DNA of 64,000 nt from Amoebophrya sp. A120 (GCA_905178155.1 CAJINV010000011.1:891982-955981), one strand, 5' to 3'. Positions 1 to 11,529 are shown, numbered from the stretch's first letter. The notes: generated from the sequence alone by a model not told the origin. Numbers and translations: made by a program.

Positions 1-518
1 GTACAGCAGGACCGGCTACCAGTCCCGCGACCGCAACAGGAGCTGCTGCGTCCTCACCCCTCACGCCCGGCGGTACAGCAGTGTCGCAGCAGGTGAAGAA
101 GCACAGTTTCAAGACGCCGGTGAACGCATATGATTTTCAGCGGACGATGATGTCTCTCCGTAACTACCCGATCGCGCACGTGAGGCACTACTTGGTCAAC
201 TTCGTTCCGGCAAAAATTGTGCCGGGCATTTTCAAAAAGTCAAGTATCGAAACCGACCACCTGAGCTTAGTCGTGAAGGCGCTGGTCACGAAAAATTGTG
301 CGGAGGAAGGAACTACAGGCTTAGCAGCTGCGAGTAGTGAGGAGAGCGAGTTTGTTGATTACGACTTTCTCTTCGCTCTCGGGAAGACGCACATGGCGTA
401 CCTGCAGTTCACCATGCTGTCCGATGAGGAACTGAAGTGGGTGTCGCAGATTCTGGACAAAGTCCCGGCGGACCGCAGTGCGGAGGTGGAAGGATTCAAA
501 AAGATGGCGAAGATGTGA
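1..518 (+). CDS. RPAP3/SPAG1-like C-terminal domain protein (5' end outside window)
   Basis: The frame is open from base 3 to the TGA at 516-518, so this is the 3' end of a longer gene. The first ~30 visible residues are an Ala/Thr/Ser/Pro linker. The rest resembles the RPAP3_C domain found at the C-terminus of RPAP3 and SPAG1: a TPVNAYDFQRTMMSLR start, then FVPAKIVPGIFKKSSIETDHLS and a final helix ending in DEELKWVSQILDKV. In known proteins this domain binds RUVBL1/2 in the R2TP co-chaperone complex or serves axonemal dynein assembly; which applies here cannot be decided without the TPR part upstream. No intron is visible in this portion. Confidence 0.72.
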   Translation, partial: TAGPATSPATATGAAASSPLTPGGTAVSQQVKKHSFKTPVNAYDFQRTMMSLRNYPIAHVRHYLVNFVPAKIVPGIFKKSSIETDHLSLVVKALVTKNCAEEGTTGLAAASSEESEFVDYDFLFALGKTHMAYLQFTMLSDEELKWVSQILDKVPADRSAEVEGFKKMAKM

Positions 519-1566
519 AGACAATAAAGCGTTTTTAGATCATACAACTGGCAAGATCGTGTTGAATATTCTTTGTCGTCATGAACAATGATGCAACAGG
601 AGCAGGCAGAGACTCTATCCATTGCTAATTCGAATTGCATGAGTAGTGTGTTGTTCTTTGATGAAATCTTAATATCGATTCTAAATTCAGAAGAATTTTT
701 ATTTTCGTGTGGTTTTTTATGTAGAACAAGCCTTTTTGTGCTTTTTTCTTGATGCGATGAAATTTAAATTTTTACTTGCTTGAACAGTGAATGTGAAATA
801 AAGTAGTCCTGCTCGTCTACTTTCTTGACATAGTGCGCCGCTTTGTTGCAGCGCTGGGGGAAAAACAATGATTATTGAATTTTCGTGAATGTACACTGCG
901 GAAAGTTCTCTACTTACATCATACCTACGAAGAGCCACGAATAGAACCGGAAAGTGCAGCTGCGTCGTCTCTTGTGTTTCCAAGTTTGCTCTTGATACCA
1001 TCGGGTCGTCGGTAAGCCTAAACCTGCATTTTCCATTCAGCCACTGTTTCTTATTCTTTGTGGTAGTCCTCGTGCTCGTGCGCGCCTCCAAGGGGTTTTT
1101 AAGTCTTGGGGCCCTTTTTCCGTGGTCGTCAGAAGTGCCTTCGTAAAAAAAAAGTCAACTCTGCCGCTTTGCGGTTCGTACTTCCAAGGTTAGGTCGTAA
1201 GTGCACGTTCATGGCGGTGGTCCTCAGATGATCTTGCACACATTGATTTTGTCGTTGGGTACCCACATGTTGAATTGGGCAATACTTGTCGTACTGGCCG
1301 CGATCTTTCGTTGTAGGGAGTATGTATACGTTGTATCGAAAGACGAGCGGCGGGTCACGCTTTTTGCAAAGTTTATTGGCTTGCAAGTGTCGGTTAAAGA
1401 TCATCTGCAAAGCGGATTTCATTGGGATGTTGGGATTTTTTCGCGCTAGACGTTATGAGTAAGAAGAAGTACGCAATGTTCATCGCAATACAACTTCCAG
1501 TAGTAGCTGCGGGTGTGCTACTTTCTTGTTTCTTTTTGTAAGTATAGTACATCGAACTTTGAAAGA
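519..1566. other. Intergenic region, no supported gene
   Basis: AT-richer sequence between the RPAP3-like stop and the next gene. It contains only short open frames on both strands without recognisable motifs. An 82-codon frame at 1201-1449 has no coding-like composition. Confidence 0.6.
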
Positions 1567-2478
1567 ATGGTGCGCACCACGGAGCGATCACTGGGGAACT
1601 GTGACCCCCTGTTTAACCCGAAGCCGCCCTCGAAGCCCGCTTTTGAACTGCCGAGAGATGGTATGAGAGACATTCTTCGTAATGCTTCTGCTTGATGCAT
1701 CGTCGGCAGATTGAGATTCTTCTTCTTGCATGAGGTTGTGAAGTGTTACTTAAGCATAGATAAAAGCACGCACCTGACAAACTCAAACAAACAGAGCTCG
1801 TGGTCGCGCGAAAGGCGCAGCTGGCCCAGAAGGACTGGCGCGCCAACGAACAGGAGATTCCCAGCGCGATTGGCTGGCCGCTGACCTGCACGAAAGAGGA
1901 GAACACACCGCCAAACTGCGAACTGCCACCACCCAAGGACCCACCGTTCAAACGCTTTGCGAGGTTTGACAACAACGGTATAACTGACATAGAGTTTACT
2001 TGAGTCTAGTTCACCTTTATTTTGTTCGCATTAGCATCACAAGCCATGATACCTTTCGTTTTCATAGCTCCTACGCATGACAAGCTGCAGTGATATTGTA
2101 CACGTTTGAATAAAACACAGAAACCGCCGCGGACGTGCGACACTACCGCATGCGGGATTATCCGCCGATGGGCTCGAAGGATTGGCAACTGCGCAACATC
2201 ATGCGAAATAAAGAGATGCATGAGCAGGCGAAATATGGAACAGCGAAAATGAATTTTATCAGTTGTCACATGAGTTCCTTTCAAAGGAGCACAGCAAGCA
2301 TGGAAACCTAAGCATAACATCATCTCCTGGTGTGGAGAAAGGAGGACCGTTGCCATTATACTTCCAGGATAGATCCGATACATCAAACATGATGATGATA
2401 AAATCGCGTTCGCTTTTCCATACGGGCGTCGAGGGGGAGTTGCGCAAGACAGCCACGATGCGCGGGGGACCGGCGTAA
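1567..2478 (+). CDS. Small conserved-looking protein of unknown function, four exons
   Basis: I do not recognise this protein. Exons 1567-1660, 1795-1977, 2121-2233 and 2428-2478 join in frame to 441 nt (146 residues). The first two introns are GT-AG. The third is a 189-bp introner-like element. The product is soluble, rich in Pro, Lys and Arg (FNPKPPSKPAFELPRD early, MRDYPPMGSKDWQLR in the third exon) and has no signal peptide or membrane segment. The start is the ATG at 1567; the frame is open further upstream to about 1513, so the true start is uncertain. The exact frame closure over three introns supports a real gene. A small organellar subunit is possible but not shown. Confidence 0.6.
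2234..2422 (+). mobile_element. Introner-like intron (family K) in the small unknown gene
   Basis: Begins TATGGAACAGCGAA and ends TTCGCTTTTCCATA, an imperfect terminal inverted repeat. The 5-bp flanks are CGAAA and CGGGC, a poor duplication, so it may be old. Removing it plus one flank gives EQAKVEGELRK in frame. Confidence 0.55.
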
Positions 2479-3706
2479 GGACCATGTCATCATCAGCTTT
2501 GGTAGAGAAAAAGAAAACGGGCTTGTTCGTAGTAGAGTAGCTTTTTTAGAAGGATGGAAATGATGAGCGTATTTTTTGCGAAATAGCGAGACAATATTAC
2601 AATCATGTATCTAATATTGCAATTGTTTTACACGACTTGCTCTTGCATGCTGTTCTGCTTCATGACTCACCTGCAACCGCGATCGTCCAAAACAGAAAGT
2701 ACGATGAAAAACCTCAATCCATCGTGTAGATAGCGTTGGTACTAGCAGCTTCTTACATCGTTGGTGGCAATGATCATACATGGCTGATGTTCTGCTGTTT
2801 GTGCCATTGCCACTACTGTGGTAGAGTGAGCTCGTTCTGGTTCTTGCATGCGGGGGCTACATCCGGTCATGTTCATGTTCAAACAGGGGGACTATGAGAT
2901 ATGTCAAAACGTCGGTCCTCTTGCCACATTTTTGCACTCAATCACAATTTGTTCTTGCAAGAAGAAGCAAATTATGCTGAGCGTATCTGTTAGACTTAAA
3001 ACGCAGCTTGTCCACCTCGTAGTCTGTGTCCGGGGGAGGATTGGTAGGTACAACTACAATTAGGAAAGAAACTTCGATGAATCCGAAGAAATTCGTCTTT
3101 GTCGTTGATGCTACTGGTAGCGCAAAATAATGAAAATCGGAACATACACTGTCGCTGTCGTTGCAACCATATGAATTTTTTGCAGTGTCTCGTATACTTT
3201 CCTGACCCGCCTAGTATCCCTGCCTTTTCTTTTTGGTCCCCGTTCATCTTCCAACTAAGCATCGCTTATCTAGTAAAGTCTTCAATGTGCAAAATCTATT
3301 TACTCTGATATTGCACTACATTTCGCACCCGACCTGAAGCGCTTCGCCTTACTCAACTACTAATGCTGCGTCTACTTTCACCCAAAAGATTCAAATTGCA
3401 GATGAAAAATAGTGGCACGACCGAGAAGGCAGGGCACGTAGTCGCTTACGACCTGTTTTCGACATTGCTTGAGCACGTCCTTTAATTGAAAGTCTACATG
3501 TTGTCTTTTTAGCTGCTCGACCGCGTAAGCAATCCCTCATTGTCGTCGCTATGCCTACGTTTCTTGGAAAGTGAAATTTCACATTGCTTATCGGGCAAGT
3601 GGATCATCTCTCTGTTTCTGCAATTTTACCCGCGTCAGTTTTATAGGTTTCCGTATAAATCTTTCAAATCTTCTCGTCGTCCACAGCCCATTCTCGCGCC
3701 TACGAA
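2479..3706. other. Intergenic region, no supported gene
   Basis: Low-complexity, AT-leaning sequence with scattered short frames on both strands. I see no protein motif, RNA gene or clear repeat. A 5' UTR of the downstream transporter probably lies in its last part. Confidence 0.55.
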
Positions 3707-6700
3707 ATGTCCGAAGACAACATCTTCGGGCTCAAAGAGGAGCCCTACTACGTGTGGGGCTACGGCTACATCTACACGGGCGTCCAGCGCGCTTTGGAGC
3801 TGGAGCGGGAACAGGAAAAAGCACTGCTGCTCCCCACAGAAGACGAGCAGCAAACGGAGCTGGAGCGCATTCGGGCGGAAGCGCTGAAGACCTCGTGGCC
3901 CATCGCGGGGGAGAACAAAGCGGACTACAATTACAAACAGGTATTCATTTAGTACTTTATTTACTTATGCATGTTGACGAGCATGACACAGAGAGACGTA
4001 GTACCCATCTTGCATGTTTTGCATGACAGAGTTACGCGATAATTTTTCTACTATCAGGTCTACCGGCGGTGGTACCCGGAAAACATCACGGACGCCGACT
4101 ACCGCGCGTTGCAAGATGAAGCCGTGTGCAAGCCCGTCCCAACGGACGACGACAAGACGAAGAAGACCAAGGAAAAAGCCAAGGCGAAAATCCTCAGCAA
4201 GCGGCACCTGTTCCGCACACTGTGGAAGATTTGGGGCTATGCAATGCAAAAGCATCCCACTAGTACATCAAACTGCATTACAAAGTTGCTCAGCATGACG
4301 AATGCAATTTCTGATGCTGTTTCACCTTAGGAATCAGATTTGTCATGCATATTTGCAATTAGTACGAGTGCGATACTTTTGCACATGATAGGGGCCTGGA
4401 GTGGAGTTTGGCGGGGCTGGGGTACTTCGCAAAGTCCGTTTCCGATTTCACCGGTCCGGTGTTTATCACCTTGCTGATCACGTCCATAGCGGAACTGAAA
4501 ATGGTAAAGTTCGTTTGGGTCATCGTCCTTCTATTCGTCGTGCGCATGGGCGGTGCGTTGGGCCTGCAGTACGGCGTGCACTGGACGATGCGGGAGGGCA
4601 TGCAGATGCGCGGGGTCTGCGCCTTGGCGGTTTTCGAGAAAATACTGCACATGGAACCCGCGACCAGGGAATTGGGGTAAGTAAGAAGTTTCATTTACGA
4701 TCTAGTCCAGGGATTTTTCCTGATGCAAATGCAAAGCGTGACAGCAAATGATTATTATGCGGCAACTACGGCATGCTTACGCTTAGACTACCGTGTTAAA
4801 GGAAAGAAAAATTCACCCAGCAATCTGACCAACCTCCAATCTGTGGACGCCCAGGCGATCCTGGACACGGTGCCCTTTGTCCACTGGGTTATCAAACAAA
4901 AAAAGTTCGTTGCGATCACTCATGCGCATTTTTGCAATACAAAAATTTCTGTAATGCGTAAAGATGCAGCACAGTCTAACTTCATATGGGATTTCTCTTG
5001 TCTGTAGCTATGCAATACAAGGAAAAGCTGTGATGCTAAAAAAATTTGTGATGCAAAACCTCCAAGTTAATGACTGTGACAAACCTGTTTTCCTCAATAT
5101 GGGTGCTCATCATGCCGATCGCGTTGATTTTCGGTACTGTCTACATCTCCGTCCTGATCGGCTGGTCCGCCATTCTCGGATTTATCGGCGGTGGCTTGCT
5201 GATGCCGCTGGCCTGGCGCTTGCAGAAGAATCTGGGTACGCTATCCTGAGTGAAAACGTCCCCACTCGAGATTCAAGATGGGGACTTTGCAACACAAGCC
5301 TAGAAGCTTTGGTAGTCACGCATGACAAGTTGCAGTGCGTGGCGGACTGCAGGTTCTTAGTAAGGACAGCCGCATGGCAAATCCTGCTGCTTATCCTGTC
5401 TACAGCATTACAAATTCCAAAACGTCACCACTAGAAATAACGCTTCTCATGGGGATGCGGATTACAAATGTTCTTGTCATCGCAAATCCGCATGACAGCT
5501 CTGGGATTGGGACGTTTTTACAGGGGATACACGCTGGAGAAGAAGCGGCTGGCCGTGAAGGACAAGCGCGTTGTATTACAGTGAAAAGTGCCCCCCACCC
5601 CTCAAATTGCAAAAATTTGTCATGCGTAAGGTTTTCAAATGAAGAACTTTTTTATCTATGCATGAAAGGAGTATGAATCTTTCTGATGCAGAGTCTAGGC
5701 GTGTATCCGACATCGCTTGCATGACAAGCGCCGCTCTTGCTGGGGTCTTTTGCAATACAAATTTTCGCTATTCACGATTGGAAACCTGTGATGCTGATAG
5801 GTGCAAGAGGGCGAATCAATGTTTCATTTGGAAAGGTTTGCAATACAAATGCTTTCAAGTTCGGGGGTGGGGGCATTTTTCATTCTGATACGTTGCCGCG
5901 GTCACGGACATGCTGGAAACCATGCGGGTGACGAAGATGATCGCCAGGGAGACGTATTGGATTCTGTACGTCCAGGAATTACGGGAGATGGAACTGCTTT
6001 ACCACGCGCGGTTTCTCCGCGCGAAGTGGTTGCTCCAGACCATCATGATCTCGATCCCGATTTTACAGCTGCTCATCGCCTTCATCTTGGAAGAGATTGT
6101 GTTCGAAAACCGCCTCGGCCTGACGCAGTCCTTCGAAATGTTGGCCATGTTCAGTACCATGCAGATGCCCTTGTCCATGATGGGCTTCATGCTGATGATG
6201 TACCGCAGGTTAATGGCATCAGTGGACCGCATGAATTCTTTCTTGCAAGAGGCGAAACCGTGGCGGATTGAGGAACGAGTGGCGTTGATGAACAGCTCCG
6301 GAGCATCAAATACAGGAACAACTTCTAGCGCACTGAATACCGAAGAGAACAACAATACGAATACGAACAAGGACACCACGATTTCCGAGCAGTTACAGCA
6401 GGAATCCGCCTACACGGTGAAGATCAGCAACAACGCGTGCTTTCGCTGGGTCCCCGACAGCAAAGCGCCGACGCAGGACAAAGAGAAATCATCCGAGGCG
6501 TCGTCCCCAGTGAAGAAGGAAGCGTCTTCAAACAGCGTTCCCGGCCGGCGGCGCGCCAGTTTGCCGCAGGTGGCGCTGGAATCGACGACCTTTTGCTGCT
6601 CCCCGAAGAAACAAAGAGGTGATAAAGAGAAACCAGAGGAAACAACAACAAGCGCAGAAGACCAACAAGCGAAGGAAGACCTTCCCGAGTCTCCGAAATC

Positions 6701-9700
6701 CACCACCAAAGGCACTTTTCGTCTCCAATTCGGATCCGAGATCTCCATCCCACTCGGCGACATCGTCACTATCGAGGGCCCGGTCGGGAGTGGAAAGACC
6801 GCTTTCTTGCAGGCGTTGCTTGGAACGTTGGACGTCGTGGCTCCTAGTACTTCTACTTCCGGAGAAGAAGGAGGGGAAGAAGCAGGTGGAAGCGCCACGG
6901 GAGCTGATGCAAGTGCAGCATTAACAACTCCTCCCCCAGTTTCCCGCCCGGAGCGAATCGCCTATTGCCCGCAATCCGCGTGGGTCATGAACAGCACGAT
7001 TCAGGAAAACGTCGTGTTCGGCTCTCCCCGCGTATGAGAGTGCACAGCTCCCACTCCCTCTCATTTGTCACGCAAAATCCCAAGTGCGCCCTTTGCTTCT
7101 TGGCACTGCATGCATGACAGATTCCGGAAGCCAAAACAGCACTACAATCCTGCGGGAATTTGTCATGCAAAAGCTGCATTTTTGCCAGCGCTTGAGTTGC
7201 TATTCATGCAATACAAGAAATGAGCGGGCGGGGGTGTTGTGCACTCTTATACCGCGGTTTGGACGAACCAAGGATGTGGAAGTGCCTGGAGGCGGTGGCG
7301 TTCGACGAGGAGGTCCGGAAGATGTCGCAACAAGCCGAAACCTCGATCGGCGACCGGGGTATTGCCCTCTCCGGCGGGCAGAAAGCGCGGCTGAGTCTGG
7401 CGCGCGCGTTGTACTCGGAGGAAAAGGTTTTGCTACTGGACGACCCGTTCGCAGCGTTGGACGTGCATGTGTCCAAGCACACGGCGGAGCAGTTGGTCAC
7501 TTTTTTGAAGGAGGAAAACCGAACTCTGATCATCGTCTGCAGCAAAACCCCGAACAACATTGCGAAGACACGGAACCAGAAGATCTTAGTGTCGGAAACG
7601 GGGGTAGTCACCTGCGAGCCCGTGGTGAGGAAGAGCGAGGCTGCCGCGACAGGAGCTGACGGGAACACGATCAGCCCGGAGTCCAGTCCACCGAATTCGC
7701 CGGAGGCGAAGAACCGGTCCGCCTTGGAAGACGTGAATCTGATGACCACCGAGGAAGAGAAGGCAGCGGCGGATAGCAAGAAAAAGGAAGAAAAGGAGAA
7801 AATCGAGTCCAAGGGCGCCGGCGCGGTCCCCTTCCGCTTTTACGTCTGGCTGGCGGCGCACACGTATGCATTGCAAAAGTGTCTGGGTCTGCAAAAGTGC
7901 CAGGTTGGGGTTTGTCATGCGCTGCCAGCATGACTGTCAAGTCTGTCATGCAAGGTACCCAAAAGTGCCACTTTTGTGTCATGCAAAAACCCAGTTTATC
8001 ATGCAGAATAGGCAACACCTAGCGAGGACTCAAAATCTGTCATGCTGAGCCGTCATTTCTGGCGTTCTCTTGATTCGCCAACCAGCATCACAAGTTTCCA
8101 GACCCAGACATATCTGCATTTGATAACACGAAGGCAGGAACGATTTCCATGATCGTCGTGGCGTTGGTGGTTCACACGCTGCTATGCAAGAAAAAAACTG
8201 TGTAAGTGTAAAGCTGTGATGCAGAACATGCCACAGGGTTACGCCTGTCATGCCAGGCAACCATGAAGTCCTCTGTTCATGTGTATTTTCCCCTACAAGC
8301 CACGCATGACAGGTTTTCTCTGTCATGTAGAGCAAATTTGTCATGCTGTCAGCCAAAGAAAGTTACACTAACGCAGCTTTTTTCTTGGATAGCTGTTGAA
8401 GATGCTGATTGAGTACGTCATCGCCGAGTACGGGGAGCAAAACGACAAACGCCGAGATGTTACGGACACTGGAGCGCCTGTTTCCGCTTACGAACAGATC
8501 GCGGATGACAACGCGATCGACTTTCTGTCCCCTTGGTGGGCGGACGAGAAGGGGGCGGATGAGGAGGCCGTGCAGTTTATCTTCGTCATCGGAGTCCTTT
8601 CCTTGCTCTTCGTTCTCCTCTTTTACGCCGCCGCGATCTTGTTGGTCCAAGGCACTTTGTCCATCTCCAAACTGATGCATCGCAACCTCCTCCACGCCCT
8701 GACCTCCGCGAAGATCAGCTTCTACGAGAGCACCCCCGTCGGCCGGGTTCTGAACCGGTGTTCTGCGGACTTTGACGTGATCGACCACCAATTGCCGCAG
8801 AACGCGGAGTCCTACTTCCAGTGCGTCGTGAAACTCGCGACGGCGGTGGTGGTGATTTCCGCGGGCGCGCCCTTCTTCATCGTGCCGATGCTGCTCTTCA
8901 TGTACGTGTTTATCGTGGCACAGGAGATGTTCCGGCCGTTGGCGAGGTTGTTGCAGAGAAACGCCGCGGCGGACAAATCACCTGTTTTCTCAAAATTCGA
9001 CCAGTTTCTCCAGGGGCTACCCGTTCTGCAGGCGCACGGGCAGGGGGCGTTGTGGTACGAGAAGTTCGCAGAATTGGTCGACGTGCAGCACCAGAGCTAC
9101 TGGGTCATGAACCAGGGCAACCGGTGGTGGGGCGTGCGGTTGGAAGCCTTGTCCGTGGTGTTGCTGACCCTAGTGCCGTATCCTGTGCAAAACTATCGTA
9201 CTCGTATTGCAGTCCTGCATTACAAATCTTTTTCTTAAGGTAAATCCGCATTACAAATTTTGTTTCATCGCATGCACATGCTGAAAAAATTTGTAATGCA
9301 TTTATACGAGTAGGAGTGCGATACTTTTGCCATGCATATGCCAATCTGCCTCTTAATGTGGAAAGAATACGTGCACGAGGGGTTGGCGAAGCCGGTGATT
9401 GCGGTGGTGATCCTGTACAGCATGCAAATGACGTTTTTGTTCAACTGGAGCGTGCGCATGCGCACGGAGTTCGAGGCGAAGATGGTGTCGGTCGAGCGGG
9501 TCCATGAGTACACGGTGCTACCGAGTGAGGAGGACCAGGAGCAAGCTGTGAAGGAGAAAAAAATCAACCCGAAAACCATGGCAAAGCTCGCGGACAAAGA
9601 TCTCCTACTCACCGGAGTCGCAGGTGGAATTGCTGCTCCTGCGACGGCGGTTTCCCCTGGTACTACGGACCCCCGCCCGACTCCCGCTGCCATGATGCTC

Positions 9701-10633
9701 TCCTTTGAAGACGTGAAACTCCGCTACCGGCCGCACAACCCCTACGCGTTGAAGGGGGTGAACTTCCAGCTACCGGGCGGCACTTCCACCGCAGTAGTCG
9801 GGAGAACCGGGAGCGGAAAGAGCTCGCTGTTCGCGGTGTTGCTCCGGTTAGTGGATCAATACGAGGGGAAAGTGATTCTCAACGGCACCGACATCTCCGA
9901 GTTCGCCCTCGCCGCGCTCCGCGGGACGTACCTCGCAGCGGTGCCGCAGGATCCGTTGTTGTTTTCCGGTCCGGTCAGACACAGCTTGGTACCCAGTGAG
10001 ATGCGGAAGAACGTGAAGATTTTCGTGAACAATGAACTGGACAAATACGAAAATTACGGGGAGGGAAGTGCGACGGCAGGAACGAAGAAGATCAACGTCG
10101 ACAAGAATTCGGCGACCGAGTCCTCAGGGAACTGTAAAGAAAATCTCCCCTACTTTCTCGACGACGACCTGGTCTACGAGGCACTGGAGACCGTCGGCTT
10201 GAAGCAACTCGTCCTGGATCGTGGCGGCCTGGATGATTTCCTTGTCGACCCAACCGCCACCGACTTGAGTTTTGGCCAGCGGCAGCTACTCTGCGTGGCG
10301 CGCGCCCTGATCAAGGTGCGCGCGGCGCGCCGGGCGGGCAACAACATCATTTTGATCTCCGACGAGGCGACGAGCAGCCTAGATCGGGCGACGGACCTGA
10401 AAATCCAGACGGTTTTGTCCGAGGAGGCGAAGGGGAACCCGAATTGCTGTGTGTTGTCGATCGTCCACACGCTGGACAGCATCATTCCGTGCTACAGCTA
10501 CGTCTTGACCATGCAGGACGGCGTGGTAGAGAGTCACGGGCCGCCGGCGGAAATCGCGGCAAAGCCGGACAGTCTGTTCGCGCAGATGCTGCAGAAGGCG
10601 GCCGTGGAGAAAAATGAGAGCTCCAAGGAATAG
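3707..10633 (+). CDS. ABCC-type (multidrug-resistance-associated) full ABC transporter, 11 exons
   Basis: ATP-driven exporter of the ABCC/MRP type, by family probably moving conjugated or amphipathic organic anions. Exons: 3707-3940, 4058-4237, 4396-4676, 4821-4889, 5105-5241, 5535-5573, 5896-7032, 7257-7864, 8131-8182, 8397-9178, 9344-10633; total 4809 nt, 1602 residues. The first membrane domain has the ABCC-like RELGTLTNLQSVDAQ-type coupling region (here RELGNLTNLQSVDAQ). NBD1 has Walker A GPVGSGKT near residue 607, Q-loop YCPQSAW, signature LSGGQKAR near 730 and LLLDDPFAALD. The second membrane domain spans about residues 910-1290. NBD2 has Walker A GRTGSGKS near 1325, signature LSFGQRQL near 1480 and ISDEATSSLD. 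No N-terminal TMD0 is evident. A Ser/Thr/Glu-rich insert of ~150 residues precedes NBD1. Introns at 3941-4057 and 4677-4820 are GT-AG; the other eight are introners whose precise removal is needed to join the domains. Confidence 0.9.
4238..4390 (+). mobile_element. Introner, family A, in ABC transporter
   Basis: 153 bp. Starts TATGCAATGCAAAAGCAT and ends GCGATACTTTTGCACATGATA. Flanked by perfect 5-bp duplication GGGGC (4233-4237 and 4391-4395). Splicing with one copy retained gives KIWGLEWSLAG. Confidence 0.85.
4890..5099 (+). mobile_element. Introner, family J, in ABC transporter
   Basis: 210 bp, TATCAAAC...CCTCAATA, with weakly preserved inverted ends. Perfect 5-bp duplication TGGGT (4885-4889 and 5100-5104). 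Removal joins FVHW to VLIMPIALIFG. The interior carries several GCAATACAAA and TTTGTGATGC words. Confidence 0.78.
5242..5529 (+). mobile_element. Introner, family B, in ABC transporter
   Basis: 288 bp. Starts TATCCTGAGTGAAAACGTCC and ends GGGACGTTTTTACAGGGGATA, an inverted repeat. Flanks TACGC and CACGC differ at one base; either copy encodes Gly-Thr, so the difference is silent. Removal gives KNLGTLEKKRL. Confidence 0.82.
5574..5890 (+). mobile_element. Introner, family H, in ABC transporter
   Basis: 317 bp. Starts TATTACAGTGAAAAGTGCCC and ends GGGCATTTTTCATTCTGATA. Perfect duplication CGTTG (5569-5573 and 5891-5895). Removal gives DKRVAAVTDML. Only 44 nt of exon separate it from the preceding family B element. 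Confidence 0.85.
7033..7251 (+). mobile_element. Introner, family C, in ABC transporter NBD1
   Basis: 219 bp. Starts TATGAGAGTGCACAGCTCCC and ends TGTTGTGCACTCTTATA. Perfect duplication CCGCG (7028-7032 and 7252-7256). It splits NBD1 between the Q-loop and the signature motif; removal gives GSPRGLDEPRMW. Confidence 0.87.
7865..8125 (+). mobile_element. Introner, hybrid of families A and D, in ABC transporter
   Basis: 261 bp. The first 15 bases (TATGCATTGCAAAAG) match family A; the next block (TGTCTGGGTCTG) and the far end (CAGACCCAGACA, TTTGATA) match family D. Perfect duplication ACACG (7860-7864 and 8126-8130). Removal gives AAHTKAGTISM. Confidence 0.83.
8183..8391 (+). mobile_element. Introner, family E, in ABC transporter
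   Basis: 209 bp. Starts TATGCAAGAAAAAAACTG; its end CAGCTTTTTTCTTGGATA is the inverted counterpart. Flanks GCTGC and GCTGT differ at one base and encode Leu either way. Removal gives VHTLLKMLIEY. Confidence 0.82.
9179..9338 (+). mobile_element. Introner, family A, in ABC transporter
   Basis: 160 bp. Starts TATCCTGTGCAAAACTATCG and ends GCGATACTTTTGCCATGCATA. Flanks TGCCG and TGCCA differ at one silent position (Pro). Removal gives LVPICLLMWKEY. Confidence 0.82.
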
Positions 10634-11529
10634 GTTTAGGGAAGCAAAAATATCGTGTTCGGATGGATAGTACTAGTGCTACACGACGCGCGAATCTCAA
10701 TCATTAACATTGTATAAATAGCTGTTTTGAAGATTGAAGATGTTTGTGTTTCAAGAAAGATTCCGAATGCAAAGGAACCTGCTGTAGGATTTATGATTTT
10801 AGTTTTAAAGGTCCACAATTTTTCAAGTCAAGGTCAAGGTTAACACCATCTAAATTAAGCTGCACCAAAAATGTGCAGTCTCCGGCTTCGTGCGCGGACG
10901 AAACCGGCCTGTAAGATCAAGTGGCTTTGCACTTGCGTAACAGGCAAACCAGCACGCAAATGTAGTGCCACCCTGTGCAACGATTGGCGCGAGAGCTCGA
11001 AGCATACACTTAACCGCATCGAGTGTACTTAGTTCGAGATCCAAGTACACCGTGGTTATCGAAGAAAACTTTTTTGCGGCAAGCAACCTACGTTTTATCA
11101 ACATAGAGGAGCCGCTCAATAATGAAGAGGACTTGAACGTCTTTCTCGCAAAGACAAATTTACGGATTGGAGAATTTCATGAATGCACTGTACCTACGTC
11201 GACTGAAAGAACTTGTTGAAATGTAAGCTTTTAATGTGGAACTGACCTGCTGCAGAGGTGCTGGTCGATCACGATCGCGAATCTATTGGCGGAGAAGGAG
11301 TACGCCTGTTCCTCGAAGGCCAGAAGTGGTGAATTCGATCAAGGCCGAGATGCGAGACTAGGAAGACTGAGCAGCACGAACTGTCGGCCCGTCAAAAACT
11401 AGGTAATGAGCGCTCCTGTCAAGCCATTGCTGGCAGCGTACGCCGTGCTCGTCCACTCCGTTTAGTTGCGCTCGTTTTGTTTCAGTTCCTCGTCGCTTTT
11501 CTTTAGTACACGTGCACCTGCTCCCCAAG
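10634..11529. other. Intergenic region, no supported gene
   Basis: Sequence between the transporter and the GT61-like gene. A frame of 84 codons at 10965-11219 exists, but its product shows no family resemblance and its start has no support; it may be part of an untranslated leader. Confidence 0.55.

Noticed and set aside
1201-1449. 82-codon open frame
   Set aside because: No motif, no coding-like composition, and no plausible link to the next gene.
2006-2485. 159-codon minus-strand open frame
   Set aside because: Antisense to exons and introner of the small unknown gene; the + strand model closes in frame and explains the region.
10965-11219. 84-codon open frame upstream of the GT61-like gene
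   Set aside because: No similarity recognised and no supporting splice or start context.
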